From positions 930,001 to 994,000 of the forward strand of contig NZ_JAGGML010000001.1 of assembly GCF_017875275.1 (NCBI RefSeq): 64,000 nt of DNA, given 5' to 3'. This document shows, piece after piece, positions 19,273 through 27,915 of this stretch (position 1 is the stretch's first letter; each line of letters begins with the position of its first letter). A program made the translations under genes and the position numbers. A model generated the notes under the pieces. That model was given only the letters and a program-made list of their open reading frames with translations. It was not told the origin of the DNA and ran no database searches. This DNA is from Xanthobacter flavus (GTDB taxonomy: Bacteria > Pseudomonadota > Alphaproteobacteria > Rhizobiales > Xanthobacteraceae).

Positions 19273-20232
19273 ATGCATAGGATCGTCGTTCTCGACCGCG
19301 ACACCATCGCGCCTGAGGTAAATGTCCGCCGCCCGTCCTTCCCCCATGAATGGGTGGAATATGATCGCACCAGCGCAAGCGAGGTGATCGAACGGGCGAA
19401 GGACGCCACCATCATCATCAACAACAAGGTGGACCTGCGGGCCGACACGCTCGCCCAACTGCCCCACCTGAAGCTCATCGCCATCGCCGCCACCGGCACC
19501 GATTGCGTGGACAAGGCCGCGGCGGCCGAGCAGGGCGTCCCCACGGTGAACATCCGTGGCTATGCCAAGGCGACCGTGCCGGAGCACACCTTCGCGCTGC
19601 TGCTCTCCCTCGCCCGCTCCATCGTGCCCTACCGGGCCGAGGTGCTGGAGGGCGCGTGGCAGGCGGCGCAGCAATTCTGCTTCTTCACCAACCCCATCGT
19701 GGATCTCGCCGGCCGCAGGCTCGGCATCGTCGGCGCGGGCGTGCTGGGCTTGCAGGTGGCCGGCATCGCGCGGGCGTTTGGGATGGACGTGGTGTTCTAC
19801 GATCCCATGGCGAAGCCGGGCACGGCGGGCGTCGTGAGCCTCGACGAGCTGATCGAGACCTCCCATGCCATCACCCTGCACTGCCCGCTCACCGACGAGA
19901 CGCGCGGCATGTTCGACATGGCCGCCTTCCGGCGCATGAAGAACCGGCCGATCCTCATTAACACCGCCCGCGGCGGGCTGATCGTGGAGGAGGACCTGGA
20001 GATCGCCCTCGACGAGGGACTGGTGAGCGCCGCCGGCCTCGACGTGACCCTGCCCGAGCCCCCGGCCCCCGACAGCGCCTTCATGCGCCTCGCGCGGCGG
20101 CGCAACGTCATCTGCACGCCGCACATCGCATGGGCCTCGCTGGAGGCCCAGCAGGCGCTGGCCGACCAGCTCATCGACAACATCGAGAACTTCGTCGCCG
20201 GCCGCCCCACCAACGTGGTTTCGCCGGACTGA
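19273..20232 (+). CDS. D-2-hydroxyacid dehydrogenase (NAD-binding)
   Basis: A 319-residue member of the D-isomer 2-hydroxyacid dehydrogenases. The Rossmann motif is GIVGAGVLGLQVAG; catalytic Arg is in INTARGG, Glu in LPEPPAP (slightly diverged from the usual EPEPL) and His in CTPHIAW. It resembles glycerate/hydroxypyruvate dehydrogenases. ATG 19273 follows GGAAAGAAC. Probably co-transcribed with the transketolase; the operon ends at the hairpin 45 bp downstream. Substrate uncertain (hydroxypyruvate, glyoxylate or a longer 2-keto acid). Confidence 0.88.
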   Translation: MHRIVVLDRDTIAPEVNVRRPSFPHEWVEYDRTSASEVIERAKDATIIINNKVDLRADTLAQLPHLKLIAIAATGTDCVDKAAAAEQGVPTVNIRGYAKATVPEHTFALLLSLARSIVPYRAEVLEGAWQAAQQFCFFTNPIVDLAGRRLGIVGAGVLGLQVAGIARAFGMDVVFYDPMAKPGTAGVVSLDELIETSHAITLHCPLTDETRGMFDMAAFRRMKNRPILINTARGGLIVEEDLEIALDEGLVSAAGLDVTLPEPPAPDSAFMRLARRRNVICTPHIAWASLEAQQALADQLIDNIENFVAGRPTNVVSPD

Positions 20233-20276
20233 GGCGGCCGGCGCCTCCGCGCCGGCTTTCCCGTCGACCGATACAG

Positions 20277-20303
20277 AAAAGGCGGCCGTTCCGGCCGCCT
20301 TTC
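20277..20303. terminator. Bidirectional intrinsic terminator
   Basis: AAAGGCGGCCG and CGGCCGCCTTT pair around TTC. On the minus strand four Ts follow the stem, on the plus strand three. It sits between the convergent hydroxyacid dehydrogenase and the TRAP permease, and can stop both. Confidence 0.75.
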
Positions 20304-20331
20304 CCCTGTTTGCGCGTGGGCTTCGATCCCG

Positions 20332-21591
20332 TCAGTAGATGGTCAGGGCCGGGACATAGCTCATCAGTAGCAGCACAACCATGGCCACGCCGAAGAAGGG
20401 CCACAGTTCCCGCGTCGTCTCTCCCAGCGTCGTTCGCGCGATGGAAGTGGAGATGAATAGCGTCGTTCCTATGGGCGGCGTGTAGAGACCGATGCCCAGG
20501 TTCAGCACCATGATGATGCCGAGCTGCACGGGATCGAGCCCGATGGACGCGGCCAGCGGCACGAAGATCGGCCCCAGCAGCAGGATCGCCGGCGGCAGGT
20601 CGATGGGCATGCCCACGAGCAGCAGCAGCACGTTCATGGCCAGGATGACGAGCATGGGGTTGGAGATGGTGGCGGACACCCACTCCGCGAACCGCTGCGG
20701 CACCTGGTCGAACGTCAGGATCCAGCCGACGATGGCCGAGCCCATGATGACCAGCATGACCACGCCTGTGGCCAAGCCGGCCTCGATCATCGAGACGCGG
20801 AAGCGCGCCCACGTCATGTCGCGGTAAAGCACAAGGCTCAGGATCAGCGAATAGAGCACCGCGAGGACCGCGATCTCGGTGGGTGTCGCGATGCCGAATC
20901 GCAGGCCCAGCAGGATGAGAACGGGCATCAACAGCGCCGGCATGCTGCGCCAGGCCAGGCGCATCAGCTCCACCTTCGACACCGGCGTCTCTGCCGAGAC
21001 GTAGCCGCGCCGCCGCGCAATGTAGCTGCACAGCACGATGAAGCCGCCCGCCATGAGGAGACCCGGCAGGATTCCGGCCGTGAACAGGTCGGCGATCGAG
21101 ACGTTCGAGACCAGCGAATACAGGATCAGGGGGATCGACGGTGGGATCAGGATGTCGATGATCGCCGAGGTCGCGTTGTTCGCCGCGCACAACGGCGCGG
21201 GATAGCCCTGCTTCTTCTGCCAGGGGATCAGCACCGAGCCGAGGGCGCTGGCGTTCGCCACTGCGCTCCCGGAGACTCCGCCGAACACGACGGACGCCAC
21301 CACCGTGGTGGAAAGCGGCCCGCCGCGCCAGCGCTGCATGGCCTTCGAGGCGAAGGCGAGCAGTTCGCTGCCGAGCTTCCCGCCCAGCATCAGAGAGCCG
21401 GCGAGCATGAAGAAGGGCAGCGCCAGCATGGGGAAGGACTGTGTCTGCTGGTACATCTGCTGACCGATGATGGTCAGCGGGATCTGGCCCTGCACGAGCA
21501 GCGCCACGCCGGCCGAGATGACGAGGGCGTGCCCGACGGGAATGGCCAGCAGCATCAGGAGGGTGAATGCGAAGATGAGAACAAGGCTCAC
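20332..21591 (-). CDS. TRAP transporter large permease (DctM family)
   Basis: A 419-residue, highly hydrophobic protein with about twelve membrane segments and typical DctM stretches (SGSAVANASALGSVLIP, IPPSIPLILYS, TPPIGTTLFI). It is the Na+- or H+-driven channel subunit of a tripartite ATP-independent transporter. The GTG start at 21591 overlaps the stop of the small permease by 4 bp (GTGA), and GAGGAG lies eight bases upstream. Last gene of the minus-strand operon. Confidence 0.93.
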   Translation of the reverse strand: MSLVLIFAFTLLMLLAIPVGHALVISAGVALLVQGQIPLTIIGQQMYQQTQSFPMLALPFFMLAGSLMLGGKLGSELLAFASKAMQRWRGGPLSTTVVASVVFGGVSGSAVANASALGSVLIPWQKKQGYPAPLCAANNATSAIIDILIPPSIPLILYSLVSNVSIADLFTAGILPGLLMAGGFIVLCSYIARRRGYVSAETPVSKVELMRLAWRSMPALLMPVLILLGLRFGIATPTEIAVLAVLYSLILSLVLYRDMTWARFRVSMIEAGLATGVVMLVIMGSAIVGWILTFDQVPQRFAEWVSATISNPMLVILAMNVLLLLVGMPIDLPPAILLLGPIFVPLAASIGLDPVQLGIIMVLNLGIGLYTPPIGTTLFISTSIARTTLGETTRELWPFFGVAMVVLLLMSYVPALTIY

Positions 21592-22154
21592 GAGACAAGC
21601 TCCTCGGGGCTTGGCACCGGCATGGCCTCCGGCCCGAGAAGGGCGACCCGCGTGGCCTGGGTTGCTGTGGCGAGGATGACGAGCACAAGCCCGCCGCCGA
21701 GGGTGAGGTAGCCGTAGCTCGAGGGAATGCCCATCACGGGCGACTTGTCGATCCAGAGCATGTCGGCCAGCTCGAAGATGTCGCGCGACAGGACGATGTA
21801 GCTGGCGATCACGATGATATGGCCGAACACCAGCATGTTGCGCGCGCCGGTGCGGCCAAGCTTCGAGAGCACCGTCTCCACCGCCATGTGGCCGCCCCTC
21901 TGAACGGCGAGCACCACACCGGCCATGATGAACACCGGGAACAGCCGCTCCGGCAGTTCTTGCGCGAAGCGGAAGCCGCCGGATTCGAGGACATAGCGCG
22001 CCGCCACATTGGCGGCGAGCAGGGCGAGTAGCAGCGTGCCAACGAGGATCACCACCGCCTGGCAGAACCAGGCGATGGCGAGATCCACGCGATCGGCACC
22101 GCGGATGGCGCCTGAGCGCCATCCGGACGGGGCGGTCGTGGTATCGCTGTTCAC
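21588..22154 (-). CDS. TRAP transporter small permease (DctQ family)
   Basis: A 188-residue protein with four membrane segments, including AIAWFCQAVVILVGTLLLALLA and the family-typical RFAQELPERLF followed by RGGHMAVE. It pairs with the large permease. The start is uncertain: GTG 22154, four bases after the stop of the binding-protein gene, is the best coupled choice. The first 25 residues are polar. Confidence 0.85.
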   Translation of the reverse strand: MNSDTTTAPSGWRSGAIRGADRVDLAIAWFCQAVVILVGTLLLALLAANVAARYVLESGGFRFAQELPERLFPVFIMAGVVLAVQRGGHMAVETVLSKLGRTGARNMLVFGHIIVIASYIVLSRDIFELADMLWIDKSPVMGIPSSYGYLTLGGGLVLVILATATQATRVALLGPEAMPVPSPEELVS

Positions 22155-22158
22155 GGGA

Positions 22159-23178
22159 TCAGGTCCGGGCGGCAGCGACGAGACGGGTGACGAAATCGCC
22201 GAAGGGCTTCGCCTTCCAGATCTCGTAGACCTTGGCGGAGGCTTCGCGGAAGGCCGGCTTGTCCGCCTCGTTGACCTCGAGCTTCGGATTGGCGCGGAAG
22301 TCCGCCTCCGCCTTGGCATTGGCGTCGGCGAACAGCTTGCGCTGCAGGTCGCCCGCCTCCTTGGCCGCTCCCTTGATCACGTCGCGGTCGGCCGGGGTGA
22401 GGCGCATCCAGGTGATCTGCGACATGAGGAAAGGCGAGCATTCCCACTTGTGCCCGGTGAGGGAGATGAACTTGTTCACCTCGTAGAGCTTCGAAGAATA
22501 GATATTGACCAGCGGGTTCTCCTGACCGTCCACCACGCCCTGCTGGAGCGCCACATACAACTCGCCGAACGAGATCTGCTCGGTGGATGCGCCGAGGGTC
22601 TGGAAAATGTCGATGGTCATCGGATCCGGCGGGGTGCGGATCTTGAGACCCTTGAGGTCCGCCGGCTTCACAATGGGCCGCTTGCTGTTGGTGACGTTGC
22701 GGATGCCGTTGTCCCACCAGCCGAGCGGCACCATGCCGATCTTGCCGAAACGCTGGTCAAGCTCGGTGCCGATGGGGCCTTCCAGCACCTTGAAGGCGGC
22801 TGCGGAATTCGCGAACAGGAAGGGAAGCCCGAGCGCTGCCAGCTCCGGCAAAAGGGCCGACGTGGAGCCCTGGGAATTCACCGTCATGTCCACGGCGCCG
22901 GTGCGCAGGCTGGTGAGCAGCGACTGCTCGTTGCCGAGCTGCTCGGCGCCGGCGACGCGCACCGAGATGCGGCCGTTGGTGCGCTCCTTGACGAGTTCGC
23001 CGAACTTGTCCGCGGCGACCCACCGCGGGTTGCCGGCAGCGGCATTGTGCCCGAGGGTGAGGTTGATCTGCGCCTGGGCGAAGGCTCCGCGCGTCAGGGT
23101 CAGGATGGCGGGCATGGCCAGACCGGCCGCCAGCAGGGTACGGCGGTTCGGCCTCAGGATGGTCGGCGTATCGTTCAT
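22159..23178 (-). CDS. TRAP transporter substrate-binding protein (DctP family)
   Basis: A 339-residue periplasmic receptor. The signal peptide has a twin-arginine-like RPNRRTLLAAG start and cleaves near GAFAQA. The family arginine that salt-bridges the ligand carboxylate lies in the KGLKIRTPPDP segment, and LYVALQQGVVDGQENPL is the DctP signature. Ligands are usually organic or sugar acids. ATG 23178 has GAGGAAAC upstream. It follows the beta-hydroxyacid dehydrogenase by 43 bp in the same operon. Confidence 0.93.
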   Translation of the reverse strand: MNDTPTILRPNRRTLLAAGLAMPAILTLTRGAFAQAQINLTLGHNAAAGNPRWVAADKFGELVKERTNGRISVRVAGAEQLGNEQSLLTSLRTGAVDMTVNSQGSTSALLPELAALGLPFLFANSAAAFKVLEGPIGTELDQRFGKIGMVPLGWWDNGIRNVTNSKRPIVKPADLKGLKIRTPPDPMTIDIFQTLGASTEQISFGELYVALQQGVVDGQENPLVNIYSSKLYEVNKFISLTGHKWECSPFLMSQITWMRLTPADRDVIKGAAKEAGDLQRKLFADANAKAEADFRANPKLEVNEADKPAFREASAKVYEIWKAKPFGDFVTRLVAAART

Positions 23179-23221
23179 TTTCGTTTCCTCCATCATGCCG
23201 TGTTCGGCTGCTTTTGATTGG

Positions 23222-24100
23222 TCAGTCCCGGCCCTGCAGGGCGCGGTAGGCGGCGATGACCTGGCTGTCGTCCTCGGCGCCACGGCCACGGCCGGAGACG
23301 GAGAGGAACATCTGGTGGGCGGTTGCGGCGAGCGGCAGCGCGGTCTTCGCGCCGGCACCGGCTTCCAGCACGATGCCGAGATCCTTCACGAAGATGTCCA
23401 CCGCGCTGGTCACGCGCGGCGCGCTCTCCAGCATGCGCGGGCCGCGATCCCGCAGCATCCAGCTGGAGGCCGCGGAGCCGGAGACGATGTCGAGCATGGC
23501 GTTCATGTCTAGGCCGAGCGTCTCGGCGAGCGACAGGGCCTCGCCGGCGACCGCCAGATGCACGCCGCACAGGAGCTGGTTCACCGCCTTGGCGGTGGCG
23601 CCCTGCCCGGCCTTGTCGCCTAGCAGAACCACCTTGGAGCCCATGGCGTCCAGCACCGGCTTCACCTGAGCGAAGAGATCGGACGCCGCCGCGACCATGA
23701 TGGTGAGGCTGCCGGCTTCCGCCCCGACCACGCCACCCGAGACGGGGGCGTCCACGAGGCGGCGGCCTTCGGCTTCCACACGCTTCGCGAGGGCCGCCAC
23801 GGCGGCCGGCGGGCAGGTAGCCATGAGGATGACCGCGCCGCCCTCTGGCATATGCGCCAATGCGCCCGCGCCGAACAGGATATCCTCGGCCTGGGCGGCA
23901 TTCACCACCATCAGCACCACGGCATCCTGGCCGGCGAAAGCGTCTGCCACACTGGCCGCGGCCGCGCCCCCGGCCTCGGCGAGCTTCGTCCCGGCCTCGG
24001 GCCGGATATCGAAGCCCGTCACGGCGAAGCCGGCACGGGCGAGGTTGGCGGCCATCGGCAGGCCCATGGAGCCGAGCCCCACAAAGCCGATCTTCTTCAT
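23222..24100 (-). CDS. Beta-hydroxyacid dehydrogenase (3-hydroxyisobutyrate dehydrogenase family)
   Basis: A 292-residue NAD(P)-dependent enzyme. The N-terminal Rossmann motif GLGSMG is at residues 8-13, the substrate loop reads DAPVSGGVVGAEAGSLT and the catalytic Lys lies in GATAKAVNQLL. Members oxidise tartronate semialdehyde, threonate, hydroxyisobutyrate and the like. Within this operon a role on a C4-C5 sugar acid or on a 3-hydroxy acid is plausible. Spacing to the transketolase gene upstream is 53 bp. Confidence 0.88.
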   Translation of the reverse strand: MKKIGFVGLGSMGLPMAANLARAGFAVTGFDIRPEAGTKLAEAGGAAAASVADAFAGQDAVVLMVVNAAQAEDILFGAGALAHMPEGGAVILMATCPPAAVAALAKRVEAEGRRLVDAPVSGGVVGAEAGSLTIMVAAASDLFAQVKPVLDAMGSKVVLLGDKAGQGATAKAVNQLLCGVHLAVAGEALSLAETLGLDMNAMLDIVSGSAASSWMLRDRGPRMLESAPRVTSAVDIFVKDLGIVLEAGAGAKTALPLAATAHQMFLSVSGRGRGAEDDSQVIAAYRALQGRD

Positions 24101-24153
24101 CTTGTCCTCCCGTTCGGCCCGCCTCTCTTGCCGGAGGCTGGGGCCGTATGGAT

Positions 24154-25173
24154 CTATTTCAGCCAGCCCTTCACCTGCGCGCAGAGCGCGTCGGTGGAGA
24201 TGCCGTAGCGATCGTGCAGGGTGGGCAGCGCGCCGGCGGCCAGGAATTCGTCCGGCAGGCCGATCATGCGGAAGGCGGGGTGGACGCCCTCGCGCATCAG
24301 CAGCCCTGCCACCGCCTCGCCGAGGCCACCGATGACGGTGTGGTTCTCCACCACGACCACGAGGCGACCGGGCTTGGCGCAGGCTTCCAGAATGGTCGCC
24401 GTGTCGAGCGGCTTGATGGTGGGCACATGCAGCACGCCCACGTCCACGCGGTCAGCTTCCAGGGCCTTGGCGGCCTCGAGCGCGCGCATGGTCATGATGC
24501 CGGACGAGATGAACAGCACCTCGTAGCCGTCGCGCAGCAGCTTCGCCTTGCCCAGCTCGAAGGTGTAGCCATACTCGTCGAGCACCAGCGGAACCTGCCC
24601 GCGCAGCAGGCGCATGTAGACCGGGCCCTTGTGGGCGACGACGGCCGGTACCGCCTGTTCGATCTCGTGCGCATCGCAGGGATCGATCACCGTCATGTTC
24701 GGAATGGCGCGCATCAGCGCCAGATCCTCGGCCGCCTGATGGGACGGGCCGTAACCGGAGGTGAGGCCCGGCAGGGCGCAGACGATCTTCACGTTGCGGT
24801 CTTCTTCCGCGATCGTCTGGTGGATGAAGTCGTAGGCCCGGCGCGAGGCGAACACCGCATAGGTGGTGGCGAAGGGCGTGAAGCCTTCCGCCGCGAGGCC
24901 CGAGGCGGCGCCGAACAGAAGCTGCTCGGCCATTCCCATCTGGTAGTAGCGGTCCGGGAAGGCCTGCTGGAAGATGTGCAGGTCCGTATACTTGCCGAGG
25001 TCCGCCGTCATGCCGACGATGGAGGGGTCGGTCTTCGCGCATTCCACCAGCGCGTGGCCGAACGGGGCCGGCTTGGTGCGCTGCCCCTCGCCCGCGATGG
25101 ACGCGATCATGGCGGAGGTGGTCAGGCGCGGCTTGGCCGGGGCGTCAGCCTTGGCGGTAGCTGCGGGTTTCAT
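24154..25173 (-). CDS. Transketolase C-terminal subunit
   Basis: A 339-residue protein covering the pyrimidine-binding and C-terminal domains: MTADLGKYTDLHIFQQAFPDR, MGMAEQLLFG with the conserved Glu, FASRRAYDFIHQ, and PSHQAAEDLALMRAIPNM. The N-terminal half is encoded by the gene upstream with a 4-bp ATGA overlap, so the two form a split transketolase. The first 30 residues are Ala/Lys-rich and poorly conserved. It transfers two-carbon units from ketoses; the unusual setting suggests a dedicated substrate. Confidence 0.9.
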   Translation of the reverse strand: MKPAATAKADAPAKPRLTTSAMIASIAGEGQRTKPAPFGHALVECAKTDPSIVGMTADLGKYTDLHIFQQAFPDRYYQMGMAEQLLFGAASGLAAEGFTPFATTYAVFASRRAYDFIHQTIAEEDRNVKIVCALPGLTSGYGPSHQAAEDLALMRAIPNMTVIDPCDAHEIEQAVPAVVAHKGPVYMRLLRGQVPLVLDEYGYTFELGKAKLLRDGYEVLFISSGIMTMRALEAAKALEADRVDVGVLHVPTIKPLDTATILEACAKPGRLVVVVENHTVIGGLGEAVAGLLMREGVHPAFRMIGLPDEFLAAGALPTLHDRYGISTDALCAQVKGWLK

Positions 25174-26009
25174 GCGGGCTTCCTCTCGTCGAGGGCGGCC
25201 AGGGCCAGCTGCCACTCATGGGCATCCACACGGATGAAGTGGTTCTTGTCGCGCGCCTCGAGGAAGGGGATGCCCTTGCCCATGAGCGTGTCGGCGATGA
25301 TCATGCTGGGCCGGCCGCCGTTGGCGTCCTTGGCCGCGTCGAAGGCGTTGCGCACGGCGTTAAGGTCGTTGCCGTCCACCCGCTGTACGAACCAGTTGAA
25401 TGCCGCGAGCTTCTCCGCCAGCGGCTCGAAGCCGAGCATGGAGGTGGACGGGCCGTCCGCCTGCTGGTTGTTCACGTCGACGATGGCGATGAGGTTGTCG
25501 AGCTTGTAATGGGCGGCCGACAGGATGGCCTCCCACACCGAGCCTTCGTCCAGCTCGCCGTCGGAGAACAGGGTGTAGACCCGGCTGTCCGAGCCCTTGC
25601 GCTTCAGGCCGAGGCACTTGCCCACCGCGATGGACAGGCCGAGGCCCAGCGAGCCGCCGGACATTTCCATGCCCGGGGTGTAGGCCGCCATGCCCGACAT
25701 GGGCAGGCGGCTGTCGTCAAAGCCGTAGGTCTCCAGCTCGTCCTCGGGGACAATGCCGGCCTCGATCAGCGCCGCATAGAGCGCGATCGCATAATGGCCG
25801 TTGGAGAGCAGGAAGCGGTCGCGCCCCTCCCATTCGGGGTTCTGAGGCTCGTAGCGCATGGCATGGAAATAGGCGGTGGCCAGCACGTCCGCGATGTCGA
25901 GGGCCTGGGCGATATAGCCCTGCCCCTGCACCTCGCCCATGCGGATGGCATGACGCCGGATGTTCCAGGCGCGCCGCTCCAGCGAGACGTTGGAAGTTGA
26001 AGTGGTCAT
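25170..26009 (-). CDS. Transketolase N-terminal subunit
   Basis: A 279-residue thiamine-diphosphate-binding subunit with SNGHYAIALYAALIEAG, SGGSLGLGLSIAVG and the diphosphate motif SDGELDEGSVWEA followed by VDVNNQQADG. Split transketolases of this type are known in archaea and in several bacterial catabolic operons, including the sulfo-transketolase route. It follows the SDR gene by 90 bp and is coupled to the C-terminal subunit. Confidence 0.9.
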   Translation of the reverse strand: MTTSTSNVSLERRAWNIRRHAIRMGEVQGQGYIAQALDIADVLATAYFHAMRYEPQNPEWEGRDRFLLSNGHYAIALYAALIEAGIVPEDELETYGFDDSRLPMSGMAAYTPGMEMSGGSLGLGLSIAVGKCLGLKRKGSDSRVYTLFSDGELDEGSVWEAILSAAHYKLDNLIAIVDVNNQQADGPSTSMLGFEPLAEKLAAFNWFVQRVDGNDLNAVRNAFDAAKDANGGRPSMIIADTLMGKGIPFLEARDKNHFIRVDAHEWQLALAALDERKPA

Positions 26010-26099
26010 TGTCCCTCTTCCTGTCGGGGAGCGCCCGCGCCGGAACGGCCCCGGTCGCCCTGCGACCAGCCGTCCTCATCGCGCCGTGGCGGACCGGGA

Positions 26100-26849
26100 T
26101 TAGTGGATCAGCATGCCGCCGTTGACGTCGATCACCGCGCCGGTGACGTAGGCGGAGAGGTCGCTGGCGAGGAACAGATAGATGCCGGCCACGTCGCTCG
26201 CGTCGCCGAGGCGGTTGAGCGGGATGCCCTTCAGGATGTCCTTGCGCATCTCGTCGGTCAGCTTGCCGCCGGTGATGTCGGTCTGGATCAGGCCGGGGGT
26301 GACGCAGTTCACGCGGATGCCATCCACGCCGAACTCGCGGGCCATCGCCTTGGCGAGGCCGAGCACGCCGGCCTTGGCGGAGGAATAGTGCGGGCCGCCG
26401 AAGATGCCGCCGCCGCGCTGCGCGGACACCGACGACATGCAGGCGATGGAGCCGGACTTGCGCTCGCGCATGTGCGGGATGAACACCTGGCTGAGGAACA
26501 GGACGCCCTTGCAGTTGATGTCCTGGATGCGGTCCCAGCTCGCCTCGTCGATGTCGAGGGTCTTCACCGGCTGGGTCACTCCGGCATTGTTGACGAGGAT
26601 GTCCACATGGCCGAACGCGGCGATCACCGCATCGGCGGCGGCCTGGCAGGAGGCCTTGTTGGCGACGTCGCAGCCGACGCCCATGTGCTCGGGGCCGAGT
26701 TCGGTGGCGGCGGCCTTGGCGGCGGCCTCGTCGATGTCGAGAATGGCGATACGCGCGCCGTGGGCAGCGAACAGCTTCGCCGTGGCAAGACCGATACCGC
26801 GGGCGCTGGCCGCGCCGGAAATGGCGGCGGTCTTGTTCTGAAGCAACAT
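26100..26849 (-). CDS. Short-chain dehydrogenase/reductase
   Basis: A 249-residue classical SDR. Cofactor motif SGAASARGIG, the NNAG motif in ILVNNAGVTQP, and the catalytic Ser and YSSAK (HYSSAKAG) are all present. Such enzymes oxidise polyols or hydroxyacids with NAD(P). The ATG at 26849 has GGAGGAAACC directly upstream; longer in-frame readings overlap the divergent promoter. First gene of the seven-gene minus-strand operon, so it probably performs the first oxidation of the imported compound. Confidence 0.9.
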   Translation of the reverse strand: MLLQNKTAAISGAASARGIGLATAKLFAAHGARIAILDIDEAAAKAAATELGPEHMGVGCDVANKASCQAAADAVIAAFGHVDILVNNAGVTQPVKTLDIDEASWDRIQDINCKGVLFLSQVFIPHMRERKSGSIACMSSVSAQRGGGIFGGPHYSSAKAGVLGLAKAMAREFGVDGIRVNCVTPGLIQTDITGGKLTDEMRKDILKGIPLNRLGDASDVAGIYLFLASDLSAYVTGAVIDVNGGMLIH

Positions 26850-26932
26850 GGTTTCCTCCACGAGGGGCTTCTTTTTGTAAGAGTGATACTGGCTCGCCTT
26901 TTCCCGGCTGAAAAACGCAAAAATTGCGCGAA

Positions 26933-26953
26933 TAGATGAGTCATGTTCATCTA
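26933..26953. promoter_or_regulatory. Putative LysR-type operator
   Basis: TAGATGA, seven bases, TCATCTA: a perfect seven-base dyad containing the T-N11-A core of LysR sites. It lies 54 bp before the regulator start and 84 bp before the SDR start, the usual place for a site that activates the divergent operon and autorepresses the regulator. Confidence 0.6.
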
Positions 26954-27006
26954 GCCCCTCGGCGCAGCCGGGCTTCCGTAGCGACCGCCGTCTTGAGGGC
27001 TCAACC

Positions 27007-27894
27007 ATGAAGCGCCTTCCGCTGTCCGCCTTGCAGGCGTTCGAGTCAGCCGCGCGTCGCGGCTCCTTCCGCGTCGCCGGGGAGGAACTGGGCATCTCGC
27101 CCAGCGCCATCAGCCATGCCGTGCGCAAGCTGGAGGATCTGATGGGCGCGGCCCTGTTCGAGCGGGAAGGCCGCGCGGTGCGGCTCAATCCGGCGGGGGA
27201 GGCGCTGATGCGCCACGTCTCGGCGGGCTTCGACGAGATGCGGCAGGGCATCGAGATGGTGGGCGCGCGCTCGGTGAACCTGCTGCGGCTGCACTGCGCG
27301 CCCTCCCTCGCCGCCCAATGGCTGCTGCCGCGATTGCGCACGCTGCTGGCCAAGCAGCCGGGGCTGGAGGTGCGGCTGGCGGCCGGCGTCGACTACCCGC
27401 GCTTCGAGCATGACGCGTTCGATGCGGATATCTGCTACGGCCCGCCACGGCAGGAGGGGCTGATCGTCGTGCCCCTCGGCGAGGAGACGGTGACGCCCCT
27501 GTGCGCGCCGGAGATGGCCGCGCGCATCGCGGGACCGCTGGACCTGCTCGAACACGACCTCATCGAGAGCGACAACAAGCGGGTGCGCTGGAATCACTGG
27601 TTCGAGTCCAACGGCGTCACCCCGCCCGGCCCGCGCGGCTCGCGTTTCGACCGCTCCTTCATGGCCATCGCGGCGGCGGTGGACGGGCTCGGGATCGCGC
27701 TTGAATCCACCCGTCTCGCCGAGCGCGAGATCGCGCGCGGCCAACTGGTGGCGCCGCTGGCCGGCAAGGCCAACGACGTGACCTATGTGGGGCACTATCT
27801 GGTCTTTCCCCGCGCAGCCAAGGCCCGCCGCGCGGTGCGCATGTTCGCCACCTGGATCACGCAGGAGCTGGACCTGCCGACACCCCGCATCTGA
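27007..27894 (+). CDS. LysR-family transcriptional regulator (GcvA-like)
   Basis: A 295-residue LysR protein with the winged helix at residues 5-62 (ALQAFESAARRGSFRVAGEEL, then ISPSAISHAVRKLED) and a C-terminal inducer-binding domain of the GcvA/AmpR branch. It is divergent from the SDR-transketolase-TRAP operon with a dyad between them, so it most likely controls that operon in response to the substrate or an intermediate. Confidence 0.9.
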   Translation: MKRLPLSALQAFESAARRGSFRVAGEELGISPSAISHAVRKLEDLMGAALFEREGRAVRLNPAGEALMRHVSAGFDEMRQGIEMVGARSVNLLRLHCAPSLAAQWLLPRLRTLLAKQPGLEVRLAAGVDYPRFEHDAFDADICYGPPRQEGLIVVPLGEETVTPLCAPEMAARIAGPLDLLEHDLIESDNKRVRWNHWFESNGVTPPGPRGSRFDRSFMAIAAAVDGLGIALESTRLAEREIARGQLVAPLAGKANDVTYVGHYLVFPRAAKARRAVRMFATWITQELDLPTPRI

Positions 27895-27915
27895 GGCGCG
27901 TCGCCGGTCAGCGGC

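Noticed and set aside
20171-21688. A 505-codon open frame overlapping the TRAP permease
   Set aside because: It is a shifted reading of dctM without membrane segments or motifs.
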